Shown: positions 33,552 to 42,726 of the stretch, one piece after another
How positions within the stretch are numbered: position 1 is the first letter of the stretch
Layout of the letters: every line of letters starts with the position of its first letter
Origin: an uncultured Aquimarina sp.
Lineage (GTDB): Bacteria; Bacteroidota; Bacteroidia; Flavobacteriales; Flavobacteriaceae
Length of the DNA: 64,000 bases
Assembly (NCBI GenBank): GCA_947489685.1
Contig: CANLEM010000001.1
Coordinates: forward strand, 434,001 to 498,000
Direction of reading: 5' to 3'
The notes under the pieces: generated by a model
Told to the model about the DNA's origin: nothing
Seen by the model: the letters and a program-made list of their open reading frames with translations, nothing else
Databases searched by the model: none
Position numbers and translations under genes: made by a program

Positions 33552-34382
33552 TTAGTTGTCGGCTTCTTCCATGCGTTGTATGAGGCTTGACTTTAATCGG
33601 TCGATAAAGCGGGTACGTTCGACCAGTTTTCTACTGCGGAGTTCTATGAATTTACGGTAGTAATTGCCCAGGTCTATGTTAAACAGTTCTTCGTAGGCAG
33701 AAGCTACATCTTTCAAACCCGATTGTCCGCCTTGAATGACTCCCGAGGTGTGAAGTGCATAGATGAGTTCTATTAAATCGATTTTAGTGCCTGTCCACCG
33801 CAAATGTTGTGTTTTACCATTCGCCAAATTTGTATTGTTTGTAAGAGATTGTAGTTTCTTTTTTAAGAATAGAACTAGCTTGCCGTAAGCTTTGAATTTT
33901 GCCAATGTTAGGTCTTTTGGTGTGCAGAATTTTGGGTCTTCTACATAATCGCCAAAACCTATTATGGGCAGTTCATCAACGGGCTTTCTCGTAAAATAAA
34001 TATGGTCAAAATGTGTAAAACCCAATTGAATGTATTGGCCAAAATCTATATTACTTAAGAAAAATTGGTTGTAGATTTTGAGTTGGTCCTTAATAAATTT
34101 CTTTTGTTTAGATGGCGTGCTATTGGGAAAGCAGATTTCTAGATGATAAATCTTTTTATGGTAAATCAACTCGGATAGAGGAACTAGTTTAATTTCCTTA
34201 AAGAATTCGATTTCGTCAGCTTCCGATAGGAAGTTTTTAGAGATGACTTCTTTTCTGAAACTTGCAAGTAAAGCTCTACAGCATTGAATACTTCTACGCG
34301 ATTGTTCCAAAATTGAAGGGGCTGACCTTTCAATTCTGTCTAATTCTTTTGATAAATTATCTGCCAATAATTTTAGTTTCAT
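33552..34382 (-). CDS. rteC: RteC-like regulator
   Basis: A 276-residue protein with start at the ATG at 34382 (MKLKLLADNLSKELDRIE). Its helical content and segments such as KLVPLSELIYHKKIYHLEIC match the RteC domain. In CTnDOT, RteC activates excision genes in response to RteA/RteB; here no rteAB pair is visible nearby, and a membrane LuxR gene sits just upstream. The reading from 34415 adds a short, unlikely N-terminus. Confidence 0.78.
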   Translation of the reverse strand: MKLKLLADNLSKELDRIERSAPSILEQSRRSIQCCRALLASFRKEVISKNFLSEADEIEFFKEIKLVPLSELIYHKKIYHLEICFPNSTPSKQKKFIKDQLKIYNQFFLSNIDFGQYIQLGFTHFDHIYFTRKPVDELPIIGFGDYVEDPKFCTPKDLTLAKFKAYGKLVLFLKKKLQSLTNNTNLANGKTQHLRWTGTKIDLIELIYALHTSGVIQGGQSGLKDVASAYEELFNIDLGNYYRKFIELRSRKLVERTRFIDRLKSSLIQRMEEADN

Positions 34383-34585
34383 AGTGCTCCATAGAATCAG
34401 AATTCCCGACTGCATATGGAGCCAACTTTAGTAGGTCAGTTTGGAGTTTTACGAAAATCAAATCCAAAATACAGCAGGAATAGGAGGCAATGCCCCATTA
34501 CATCCTCGTTTTTCACAGTACTTTTTAGGTTAAAGAGTTGAATTCCAAATATAGAAAAAGAGGGGATTTTCATAGCTCTGTGTAG

Positions 34586-34625
34586 GACGTATATCTATAC
34601 GGATTAGCACGTATTTTCATACGTC
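34586..34625. promoter_or_regulatory. Inverted repeat between LuxR-type and RteC genes
   Basis: GACGTAT (34586-34592) and ATACGTC (34619-34625) are exact reverse complements with a 26-base spacer. The spacer also carries CTATACG and ACGTATTT. It lies in the promoter region of rteC just behind the LuxR-type gene, so it may be the site through which that regulator controls rteC. Confidence 0.45.
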
Positions 34626-34626
34626 A

Positions 34627-35556
34627 TTAACGATGAGGATTATTTTTCTTAGGGTTAAAGCGCTTTAAAAATTCCACCTTGTTTTTAACGCCTGTTTTTT
34701 TAAAGATGTTGGAAGCATGTTTGGATACAGTTCTTTCTGCAATAAAGAAATTCTCACCTATCTGTTTATAAGTGTTTCGGTTAAATATTGATATGGCTAT
34801 TTCGATTTCCCTTCTTGTAAGGCTTTGATAGATGAGTTTTGAATCTAAGAGTTTTTCCTTGTTCTCTCTGTAAAAAGAAAAGACTTCGAACATCTTGTTC
34901 TTGTTTTCTAGAAAATATAGGTAACGGTCAATTTCTATAGTCGTAATTGCGAAAAAAGCACTATTCATTACGGTAAATGTTAACCATTGATAATCGCCAA
35001 TAATTGTAAGAATTGGTAACAAGGCGATACAGATTATGCACAACATTGATAGCTTGTATCTTCTAATTGTAAACGAATTTCGTTTGGGTATTTTTTTTAT
35101 GCGTTGTTGGAAAGCCCATAAAAAGTAAAAGGCGAGTCCAGCAACGGGTAATGTAAATGCTGCCCTAGCAATATCCACTGAATCTGTTGCATAAAATGGT
35201 ATTAAGAACAGAAAAACAAAGCACATGGACATCATTATGCTAATGTTCTTTATTGAGAAATGGTCTTTGAGAATAGTTATGTCATATTCCTTGTACAGGT
35301 AATACGCCAAATAGACACATAGTGCTATAGCTATTGTATATGTGATTATATATTGTACAATATATGGGCCAGGAAAATTATCAATTGGAAGAAAGCCTCC
35401 AGTCAAATTATAAAGAATAAAGAAAATACCTAGCGTTAGAAACCTTTTAAGGGTTTTTCGTTTTAGATTGAAACTTTGTATAGTAGCAAACAATACAATG
35501 AACGTATCTATGAGCAGATAGAAGAACGTTGTCCAATGTATCGATGTGCCAAACAT
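34627..35556 (-). CDS. Membrane-bound LuxR-family regulator
   Basis: A 309-residue protein. The first 200 residues form about seven membrane helices (FFYLLIDTFIVLFATIQSFN at the start). The C-terminus is a LuxR/GerE helix-turn-helix (LTRREIEIAISIFNRNTYKQ, then IGENFFIAERTVSKHASNIF). It is probably a one-component sensor that couples an external or membrane signal to transcription of the transfer genes. It is co-transcribed with the asparaginase-domain gene (12 bases) and lies upstream of rteC. Confidence 0.75.
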   Translation of the reverse strand: MFGTSIHWTTFFYLLIDTFIVLFATIQSFNLKRKTLKRFLTLGIFFILYNLTGGFLPIDNFPGPYIVQYIITYTIAIALCVYLAYYLYKEYDITILKDHFSIKNISIMMSMCFVFLFLIPFYATDSVDIARAAFTLPVAGLAFYFLWAFQQRIKKIPKRNSFTIRRYKLSMLCIICIALLPILTIIGDYQWLTFTVMNSAFFAITTIEIDRYLYFLENKNKMFEVFSFYRENKEKLLDSKLIYQSLTRREIEIAISIFNRNTYKQIGENFFIAERTVSKHASNIFKKTGVKNKVEFLKRFNPKKNNPHR

Positions 35557-35568
35557 TACTCATTCTTA

Positions 35569-36057
35569 TTAAGTTAGAGGTTCAAACTGATTTGCAACTG
35601 AATTTTTGACTACATTATCCCATAAAAATATTTGTTGGTGCATAGCGATAAATACACCATGCTGCAAGTTTTCAATTTGTTGTAAAGCATAGTTCAAGTT
35701 TGAACCAGCATCGGTATTTGGGTCTGTTCCAAGAATAAAAGCACCCGTAAGAACTATAGTCTTATCCAGTTTTAATTTGCCAAGGTATTTGGCCGTTTCT
35801 ACCATTGTAATTGTACCATGTGTAAGAAGTATTTTACTGCCCGAAAATGATTTTATCTTATCCGTTATTTTTATGCGGTCTGGTTCGGTAATAAAGCGGC
35901 TGTCCTTATCCAATATTTTTTCAACAACAAAATTGCCCTGGTATCCAATTTGGTCCAGTAGTCTATCAATTGAGATAGTTTTTGATTGCCCGCGATTATC
36001 TGGGTCTTCATAATCGAGCCCTTCAATTGTTCCTCCTGTTGAAATGATATGTATCAT
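35569..36057 (-). CDS. Small asparaginase-domain protein
   Basis: A 162-residue protein with the N-terminal domain of type II asparaginases: IHIISTGGTIEGLDYEDPDN (Thr in TGGTIE) and LLTHGTITMVETAKYLG (second Thr in THGT). The C-terminal domain is missing. Stand-alone versions of this size occur in Bacteroidota and are conserved, so this is a family, not a truncation. Substrate unknown; asparagine hydrolysis is not assured. It precedes the membrane LuxR gene and may modify or report its signal. Confidence 0.72.
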   Translation of the reverse strand: MIHIISTGGTIEGLDYEDPDNRGQSKTISIDRLLDQIGYQGNFVVEKILDKDSRFITEPDRIKITDKIKSFSGSKILLTHGTITMVETAKYLGKLKLDKTIVLTGAFILGTDPNTDAGSNLNYALQQIENLQHGVFIAMHQQIFLWDNVVKNSVANQFEPLT

Positions 36058-36293
36058 AGTAATTTACTAACTGGTTAAAATTAAGCAACTCATGAAAACC
36101 TAGAATTCACTTATTAAAGAAATCATATCACATATTTTGAAATGATGTTCAAGAATTCTTGGTTTGCCTTTCTTTTTCATTTTTTTTATTACGGTTCTCT
36201 GTAAAAAGTGTAATCATCGGTGTAAAAAATCCACCATGTATTCCTTTAAATAATAAGAGTTTTGGGTTGATATATTCTGAAAATCAACTCACT

Positions 36294-38126
36294 ATGAAGC
36301 AATTGACAAAATACTTCGGCCTTCTCATCATTTTGATAATCCTAAATGGATGCAAGAACAGTAGCGAAAACAAAGGCGATACTACAGCTACTAACAATAA
36401 TTCCTCGGCAGATTTGATAATCACCAATGCCAAGATTGCGGTAATGGATAAAAACAATACTATTGCGGAAGCCTTGGCTATAAAGGATGGAAAGGTACTT
36501 GCCGTTGGTAGTAATGAAGAGGTCAAAAAATATGAGGGAGTTGCTACCAATACCCTAAATGGACGAGGTCGAACAGTGATTCCCGGACTCAATGATTCCC
36601 ATTTGCATCTCACTCGTGGTGGGCGGTTCTTTAATGCCGAACTACGGTGGGACGGTGTAAAATCCTTGAAACGCGCCCTTGCCATGTTGGAGGAACAAGC
36701 CAGTCGTACCCCAAAAGGACAATGGGTTCGTGTGATTGGAGGATGGAGTCCCTTTCAGTTTGAGGAAAAACGTTTTCCCACACCAGAGGAAATAAACGCT
36801 GCAACGGGCGACGTTCCCACTTACGTACTTTTCCTTTACAGTCGTGCCTGGCTTAATAAAGCGGGGTTGGAGGCTTTGGGTATTGATGAAAATACCGAGG
36901 CACCGGTAGGGAGTTCTTTTGAAAAAGGGTCCGATGGCAAACTCACTGGGGTACTGTTGGCAGAACCCAACCCCGGAATTTTATATGCGAGAATCGGTTC
37001 GTTACCTCCCTTGAAGGAAGAAGAAATGGTGAATGGAACCAAGCACTTCTATAGAGAACTGAACAGTTTTGGAATCACCAGTGGCATTGATGCCGGTGGA
37101 GGTGGGCATAAATTTCCTAAGGACTACACAGGAACGGACAAGCTGGCAAAAGCAGGAGAGATGCCCATTCGGCTGTCCTTCTATTTATTTCCACAGAACA
37201 AGGGAAAGGAGTATGAAGAGTTTCAAGAATGGATGGCCAATAATCAGGTGGGACATAACGGAGAAATTCACTTAGAGCATGGTTATGAATTGGAAGGAGG
37301 TGGAGAATTTATGGCGTGGAGTGCAGGTGATTTTGAAAACTTTTTGGCACCGCAACCTTTTCTGAAAGACAGACCTACCTGGCGAGAAGACCTAAAAAGA
37401 ATAGTTCGTCTACATGTCGATAAGGGATGGCCTTTTAGAATACATGCTACCTACGGTGAGACCATTGATAATATGCTGGATGTTTTGGAAGAAATCAATC
37501 AGGAGACTAATGGAAAATTGGCTGCGGAACGTTGGCTTTTTGACCATGCGGAAACTGTTGCAGAAAAGGAATTGGAACGCATCAAAGCATTGAACGGAGG
37601 TATTGCAATACAGGCAAGAATGGCGTATGCAGGTGAATTTTTTGTGGAGCGCTATGGTGCAGAAAAGGCGTTGAATGCTCCCCCTGTCAAAAAAATGATG
37701 CAATTAGGTGTTCCAGTAGGAGCTGGAACTGACGGTACCAGAGTTGCGAGTTACAACCCGTGGCCTGCTCTTTACTGGTTGATTTCTGGAAAGACAGTGG
37801 GAGGTTTCCAATTGGCTGGTGAGAACAACAAACTTTCACGTGAAGAGGCACTATATCTCTACACTAAGGGAAGTGCTTGGATTTCAAAGGAAGAGGACGT
37901 TAAAGGTACCCTAGAGGTTGGTATGTATGCTGATTTAGCCATGTTGTCTGAAGACTACTTCTCCATTGCTGAAGATAAAATACCCCAGCTGAAATCTGTA
38001 TTGACGATTACCGATGGCAAGATAGTGTATGCTACGGGGCAGTATGAATCATTGAATCCTCCGCTACCGGAAATCATCCCTGATTGGTCTCCGGTCAAGT
38101 ATTATGGAGGTTATCAAAATAAATAA
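36294..38126 (+). CDS. Amidohydrolase, YtcJ-like lipoprotein
   Basis: A 610-residue exported lipoprotein: MKQLTKYFGLLIILIILNGC has a lipobox with Cys20. The amidohydrolase fold has the metal-binding GLNDSHLHLTRGG (HxH) and a C-terminal VGAGTDGTRV segment with the catalytic Asp. YtcJ-type enzymes hydrolyse C-N or ester bonds in unknown substrates. The start at 36294 is favoured by the lipoprotein signal; the reading from 36159 would place it behind 45 odd residues. It is the first gene of the six-gene operon reaching to NhaA. Confidence 0.85.
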   Translation: MKQLTKYFGLLIILIILNGCKNSSENKGDTTATNNNSSADLIITNAKIAVMDKNNTIAEALAIKDGKVLAVGSNEEVKKYEGVATNTLNGRGRTVIPGLNDSHLHLTRGGRFFNAELRWDGVKSLKRALAMLEEQASRTPKGQWVRVIGGWSPFQFEEKRFPTPEEINAATGDVPTYVLFLYSRAWLNKAGLEALGIDENTEAPVGSSFEKGSDGKLTGVLLAEPNPGILYARIGSLPPLKEEEMVNGTKHFYRELNSFGITSGIDAGGGGHKFPKDYTGTDKLAKAGEMPIRLSFYLFPQNKGKEYEEFQEWMANNQVGHNGEIHLEHGYELEGGGEFMAWSAGDFENFLAPQPFLKDRPTWREDLKRIVRLHVDKGWPFRIHATYGETIDNMLDVLEEINQETNGKLAAERWLFDHAETVAEKELERIKALNGGIAIQARMAYAGEFFVERYGAEKALNAPPVKKMMQLGVPVGAGTDGTRVASYNPWPALYWLISGKTVGGFQLAGENNKLSREEALYLYTKGSAWISKEEDVKGTLEVGMYADLAMLSEDYFSIAEDKIPQLKSVLTITDGKIVYATGQYESLNPPLPEIIPDWSPVKYYGGYQNK

Positions 38127-38130
38127 CAAT

Positions 38131-38610
38131 ATGGAAAGACCTGATTTACAGTTAAGCACTTTTATGAAATGGCTTCGTCAGTTATCACATACAAAAACAC
38201 CCAAGAATCGGATAGATTTGGTGCTTTTGGGGTATCGCGTCGCTATTTCCATTGCTTTTCTATTTATACATGGTTTAAAGAAGATAACCAACTTTCAGGA
38301 AGAAATTCAACACATTCCAGACCCTTTCGGAATGGGAGGTTATAATGCAACTATAATTGCCATTTTCTCAAATGTAGTCTGCTCCATTTTTGTGGCTATG
38401 GGACTTTTCACAAGGCTTTTCGCTCTTGGGGCTTTTATGATTCCATTTATAGGTCTTACGATTGTCCATTTGAATGACCCATGGGCTGTAAGAGATGTGC
38501 CCTTGATGTATTCGATTGCATTCTTGGTCATCATCTTACTTGGTCCAGGAAAGCACTCTTTAGATAATGTTATTAACAAGCGATGGTTTAAAGAAACATA
38601 CAATCAATGA
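38131..38610 (+). CDS. DoxX family membrane protein
   Basis: About 159 residues with four membrane helices and the DoxX segments LGYRVAISIAFLFIHGLKKI and FSNVVCSIFVAMGLFTRLFA. DoxX-like proteins are linked to quinone or thiosulfate oxidation and redox stress, but most are uncharacterised. The ATG at 38131 starts four bases after the amidohydrolase stop, and its end overlaps the next gene by four bases. An ATG at 38104 is also possible. Confidence 0.8.
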   Translation: MERPDLQLSTFMKWLRQLSHTKTPKNRIDLVLLGYRVAISIAFLFIHGLKKITNFQEEIQHIPDPFGMGGYNATIIAIFSNVVCSIFVAMGLFTRLFALGAFMIPFIGLTIVHLNDPWAVRDVPLMYSIAFLVIILLGPGKHSLDNVINKRWFKETYNQ

Positions 38611-39056
38611 AGACACAATTATTGTACATATTGGTAGCTATTGCTGCAGGTGCCGTACTACCTCTCCAGGCTGGTCTCAATGTGCAATTAGGTAAATCTG
38701 TGCAGCAGCCTATTTTTGCTGCCTTTGCCTCATTTCTTATTGGTTCGATTGGTCTACTGATTTATCTGTACATCCTAAAATTCAATTTTGCTTCCATAGT
38801 TCAAACTAAGACAGTGTCTCCCATAGTTTGGATAGCAGGAATATTGGGGGCTTTCTATGTAGCCGCAGTCATCATATTGGCCCCGAAACTAGGTACTGCA
38901 TTGACTTTTTCACTTATCGTAACAGGTCAAATGGTTATCTCTTTGATACTGGACCATTACGGGCTTTTGGGTTTGCCTGTAAAACAAATTAATTGGCAAC
39001 GTATGATTGGAGTGATATTTCTTGTTGCAGGCGTTCTACTTATCCGAAAATTTTAA
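38607..39056 (+). CDS. DMT-family transporter (YdcZ-like)
   Basis: A 149-residue protein with five membrane helices, starting LLYILVAIAAGAVLPLQAGL, the half-size (DUF606/YdcZ) form of drug/metabolite transporters. Such proteins probably work as dimers to export small molecules. Overlaps of four bases with DoxX upstream and five-base spacing to the tyrosinase gene downstream show it is inside an operon. Confidence 0.82.
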   Translation: MKTQLLYILVAIAAGAVLPLQAGLNVQLGKSVQQPIFAAFASFLIGSIGLLIYLYILKFNFASIVQTKTVSPIVWIAGILGAFYVAAVIILAPKLGTALTFSLIVTGQMVISLILDHYGLLGLPVKQINWQRMIGVIFLVAGVLLIRKF

Positions 39057-39060
39057 TTCC

Positions 39061-40485
39061 ATGAAGAAAAACACAACATCAAATACGAATAGACGAATAT
39101 TCTTAAAGAATGCGGGGTTTGGCGCATTAGGCCTAACGGCAATAGGAACAGGATTGATTTCATCCTGCAAAACCGAACCAAGTAAGGAAAACTCAATAGG
39201 CACCGTAGGGCAGGCCATTCAATCTGGTTCTTCTTCTGTTGTTACCAGAAAAAATATAGCCATATTATCATCCGATGACCCCGAACTGCAAGTTCTAAAA
39301 GACGCAATAGGCATTCTTAGAAAACGAAGTGAAAAATGGCCTCTTGACCCTGCCGGATGGAGCGAGAACGGAGCTTTGCATACCAAATTCTGTGCAACAA
39401 CCGAATTTACCTATCAGGTACATTATAGCTGGTACGTATGGCCATGGCACCGAACCTATTTATGGACTTTGGAGAAGAAATTGCAACATGCGGTTCGTGA
39501 GCCAAAATTGGCGCTGCATTATTGGGATTGGACAAAGCATCCAAGTATACCTGAACAATACCAAGGTGGTAAGGAGAATCCTCTATACAATGATACAAGG
39601 TTGGTACATCCAAATGATATTATTCCTTTCGATTTTATAAATATGGGGCCTGCTTTTCGAGCGAATAAATTCAACACTTTTGGTGGTTACCCATTTCCAT
39701 ATCAAGGAAAAGGCCCTCAAATTGATGGTATTGCCGAGCAAAGTTTTCATAACAACATTCACAACTGGATTGGCGGGGAGATGGCGGGTTTTGTAGCCGC
39801 TGGTTACGACCCTATTTTTTATGGTCATCATGGTAATTGTGACCGTTTCTGGCAGGCATGGCTCGATGCTGACCCATCCCATAAGAACCCTGAAGATGAA
39901 AGTTGGCTTGAAAAAGTATTTTATTTCACGGATGAGAAAGGGAAACCCCTTGAAATTAAGATAAAGGATGTGCTGGATACCAAAAAATTAGGCTATCAAT
40001 TTGCTGACCTGGACTTTAATAGTGAAGATGGTGTATACAACTCATTGGAAGATAAAGTTGTGCCATCCTATGACTTGGTCAAGGCGTCAGGTATTTACAA
40101 CACCACTTTGGAAGAAGAACGAAAAGTACAGTCTGTCGAGAAAGTCGATTTAGCCAATGCATCCCACGTACTGCTTAAATATGAACGTACTCAATTACCT
40201 TATATGCCTTATTGCTCGAGAGTGTTTTTCCTTTTTGGGGAGCTTGAGTCTGGACCTGAAAACTGTAAGTATATAGGAACGTTTACCATTCTTCCCATAA
40301 CAGCATCCGAAGGCGGTAAGCTTGAGAAAGATGTGTATATGCATGTTGAAATCACCAAAGCCATACGAGACCAGATTGAATCCAACAAAAAATTACGAGT
40401 GTTCTTCGAGCCTGTTCAGGTCCGAGGACGTAATATTCCCGATGAGCCACTTGAAATTGAAAACATAACCTACTCTTTTGTATGA
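39061..40485 (+). CDS. Tyrosinase-family copper oxidase (secreted)
   Basis: A 474-residue type 3 copper protein that oxidises phenols to quinones. CuA histidines are in HTKF and HYSWYVWPWHRTYLWTLEK. CuB is FHNNIHNWIGGE, then GYDPIFYGHHGNCDRFWQAW. N-terminal RRIFLKNAGFGALGLTAIG with SSC is a Tat/lipoprotein-like signal, so it is exported already folded and perhaps lipid-anchored. Start 39061 is chosen for this signal. The SCO gene follows with a four-base overlap, which fits copper delivery to this enzyme. Confidence 0.88.
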   Translation: MKKNTTSNTNRRIFLKNAGFGALGLTAIGTGLISSCKTEPSKENSIGTVGQAIQSGSSSVVTRKNIAILSSDDPELQVLKDAIGILRKRSEKWPLDPAGWSENGALHTKFCATTEFTYQVHYSWYVWPWHRTYLWTLEKKLQHAVREPKLALHYWDWTKHPSIPEQYQGGKENPLYNDTRLVHPNDIIPFDFINMGPAFRANKFNTFGGYPFPYQGKGPQIDGIAEQSFHNNIHNWIGGEMAGFVAAGYDPIFYGHHGNCDRFWQAWLDADPSHKNPEDESWLEKVFYFTDEKGKPLEIKIKDVLDTKKLGYQFADLDFNSEDGVYNSLEDKVVPSYDLVKASGIYNTTLEEERKVQSVEKVDLANASHVLLKYERTQLPYMPYCSRVFFLFGELESGPENCKYIGTFTILPITASEGGKLEKDVYMHVEITKAIRDQIESNKKLRVFFEPVQVRGRNIPDEPLEIENITYSFV

Positions 40486-41117
40486 GTACGAAAGGGTTTA
40501 AAATAGCGATTGCGATAACGGGTATTGCCATAATAGCCCTTTTTGTTTTGTTATACCAGTCCATAAAGGAGGAGGACCGAGCCAATTTGACCTCTGTCAA
40601 TACCTCTCAAATTCGTGATGATTTTACTGAAAATAAGATTCCTGATTTCCAGTTCGTCAATCAATTTGGTGAACGAATCGGTCACAACGATTTTGACGGA
40701 AGAATATATGTGGCCGATTTCTTTTTTACGACTTGTCCCACTATTTGTCCTATGATGGCAGGGAATAAAATGCGAATTCAAGATGTCTTTAAAGGGAACC
40801 GAGATGTACTTCTGCTTTCTCATTCCATAGATACTAGGTCAGACTCGGTTCCCAAACTCAAGGAATACGGGGATAATGTAGGTGCTGTAAAGGGCAAATG
40901 GCATTTGGTAACTGGAGAGCGTGAAGAGATTTACAAGATAGCAAAAGAATACTATATCACTGCTCAAGAAAACGATTTGGTAGATGGAAGCTTTATACAT
41001 GATGGCAGTTTCATCTTAGTAGATGGTAATAGACATATTAGAGGTATTTACGATGGTACTGACCTTGCAAGTACAGAAGTACTGATTAACGATATTAAAA
41101 GGCTACTTCAAAAATGA
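40482..41117 (+). CDS. SCO1/SenC/PrrC-family protein
   Basis: A 211-residue membrane-anchored thioredoxin-fold protein. N-terminal anchor KIAIAITGIAIIALFVLLYQ is followed by the domain with CxxxC in FTTCPTICPMM and the third copper ligand His in DGSFIHDGSFILVD. SCO proteins deliver copper to cytochrome oxidase and other cuproenzymes or reduce their thiols. Here the partner is probably the tyrosinase encoded directly upstream. Confidence 0.88.
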   Translation: MSTKGFKIAIAITGIAIIALFVLLYQSIKEEDRANLTSVNTSQIRDDFTENKIPDFQFVNQFGERIGHNDFDGRIYVADFFFTTCPTICPMMAGNKMRIQDVFKGNRDVLLLSHSIDTRSDSVPKLKEYGDNVGAVKGKWHLVTGEREEIYKIAKEYYITAQENDLVDGSFIHDGSFILVDGNRHIRGIYDGTDLASTEVLINDIKRLLQK

Positions 41118-42475
41118 AAAAGGGCATTGTAGATATGTATTTGTATCGTCTGGGGAATAAATTTTCAAGTTCTATCTCCAAAGGATTACTCTTGCTTTGC
41201 ATGGTGATTTCAGCCATGGTATGGGCCAATTCCCCATTTGGAGATTCGTATTTTCATCTGCTTGAAAAAGAGTTTACAATTGGTTTTGAAGGTTTTGCTC
41301 TAACTGAGCCGTTACATATTTGGATAAATGATGGGCTTATGGCCATCTTTTTCTTTACCATCGGTCTTGAAATTAAAAAAGAGGTTATGGAAGGGGAACT
41401 GGCTTCAATTAGAAAGGCTAGTCTGCCTGTAGCTGCTGCTCTCGGTGGTATGCTAGTACCAGCATTACTTTTTTATATGATTAATTCTGATACTGAAGCA
41501 TCTGGGGCGTGGGGAATACCAATGGCAACAGACATAGCTTTTACCTTGGGAATGGTTGCCTTGGCAGGTAAGGCAATTTCAAGTAACGGAAAGACTTTTC
41601 TAACAGCACTTGCTACTGTGGATGATATTGGTGCAATTCTGGTCATTGCGCTGTTCCTAACACCACAAATTGACCTTCAGAGTTTGGTGGCAGGGGGCAT
41701 ATATCTTGGTATTATGGCATTGGCCAATTATATGGGAGTACGAAATATGTGGTTTTACGTTATTGTGGGTGTACTTGGATTGTGGATTGCTTTATTGCTT
41801 TCAGGGATTCATGCGACTTTGGCTGGCGTACTGGGTGCTTTTACTATTCCCGCAAGAAGAAAGGTGACCGAGAAGGAATATAAGGAGCATTTAAAAAGTT
41901 GGGTTGAGGATTTTGAGGATAGCTGTACATCGGATGATGCCTTGTTGACCGATGAGCAAGGTGAAATTCTTCGAAAGGTTGTCGTTGAATCCAGGCGTGC
42001 GGGGACCCCATTGCAGCGGGTAGAACATTTATTGTCACCAGCAGTTAATTATTTGATACTACCACTCTTTGCGCTCGCAAATGCAGGAGTAAAGATTACG
42101 GAAGATTTCTTTGAAATGTTGATGCATCCGGTAAGCTTGGGAATCATTGCAGGGCTTGTAATAGGTAAGTTGCTAGGTATTTCAATATGCTCTAGAATTT
42201 TGGTGAGAGCTGGTTTGGGCAAACTCCCAGATAATGTTGGCTGGAAAGATATATATGGTATGGGAATGTTGGCTGGTATAGGATTTACTATGTCTCTATT
42301 TATAGCAGAACTGGCACTTGAAGATGAATTTTTGTTGAATACTGCCAAGATTGGGATTTTAACGGCTTCAGTTATATCTGCAATTTTTGGGCTGCTATGG
42401 TTCCAGTTTATTGGGAGGCAAAAGAAACCTGTGGAAATTGTAGTATCCCTGGAAGCTAATCTGACGGCACAATAA
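41114..42475 (+). CDS. nhaA: Na+/H+ antiporter NhaA
   Basis: A 453-residue, 12-helix antiporter that expels sodium in exchange for protons. The conserved segments are ATDIAFTLGM and VDDIGAILVIALF (paired Asp residues for ion binding) and GIGFTMSLFIAELA. It is longer than E. coli NhaA (388) due to a cytoplasmic insertion around 240-300. The start overlaps the SCO gene by four bases. Its presence in the phenol-oxidase operon is unexpected; salt or pH tolerance in the periplasmic reaction is a guess. Confidence 0.92.
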   Translation: MKKGIVDMYLYRLGNKFSSSISKGLLLLCMVISAMVWANSPFGDSYFHLLEKEFTIGFEGFALTEPLHIWINDGLMAIFFFTIGLEIKKEVMEGELASIRKASLPVAAALGGMLVPALLFYMINSDTEASGAWGIPMATDIAFTLGMVALAGKAISSNGKTFLTALATVDDIGAILVIALFLTPQIDLQSLVAGGIYLGIMALANYMGVRNMWFYVIVGVLGLWIALLLSGIHATLAGVLGAFTIPARRKVTEKEYKEHLKSWVEDFEDSCTSDDALLTDEQGEILRKVVVESRRAGTPLQRVEHLLSPAVNYLILPLFALANAGVKITEDFFEMLMHPVSLGIIAGLVIGKLLGISICSRILVRAGLGKLPDNVGWKDIYGMGMLAGIGFTMSLFIAELALEDEFLLNTAKIGILTASVISAIFGLLWFQFIGRQKKPVEIVVSLEANLTAQ

Positions 42476-42566
42476 TACTATTAAACAGAAACAATGAGAA
42501 CACTTACGTTATTGCCCAAATAGAAGAGTAGTTTTATTGGTTAGGTTGGTTAAGGGTAGTCGCTTC

Positions 42567-42590
42567 AAGGGTGATTGCCCTTTCTTTTTT
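42567..42590 (+). terminator. Terminator after nhaA
   Basis: AAGGG (42567-42571) pairs with CCCTT (42578-42582) around a 6-base loop, followed by a T-rich tract. It closes the amidohydrolase-NhaA operon about 90 bases downstream. Confidence 0.65.
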
Positions 42591-42726
42591 ACTACTACAA
42601 TAAGTTATATCAATGCTAGAGTTTATGACATTCTTTTCTCAACGCCCACCTTAATTTTAGAGAGAAAATAGGTCATCAGTTTCACTGTGATTACGACAAG
42701 CAAACGAGATTTCCCTACTAAAAACT

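Noticed and set aside
35569..36057. Asparaginase-domain protein as a frameshifted or truncated enzyme
   Set aside because: No further asparaginase codons are seen downstream, and stand-alone forms of this size exist in Bacteroidota.
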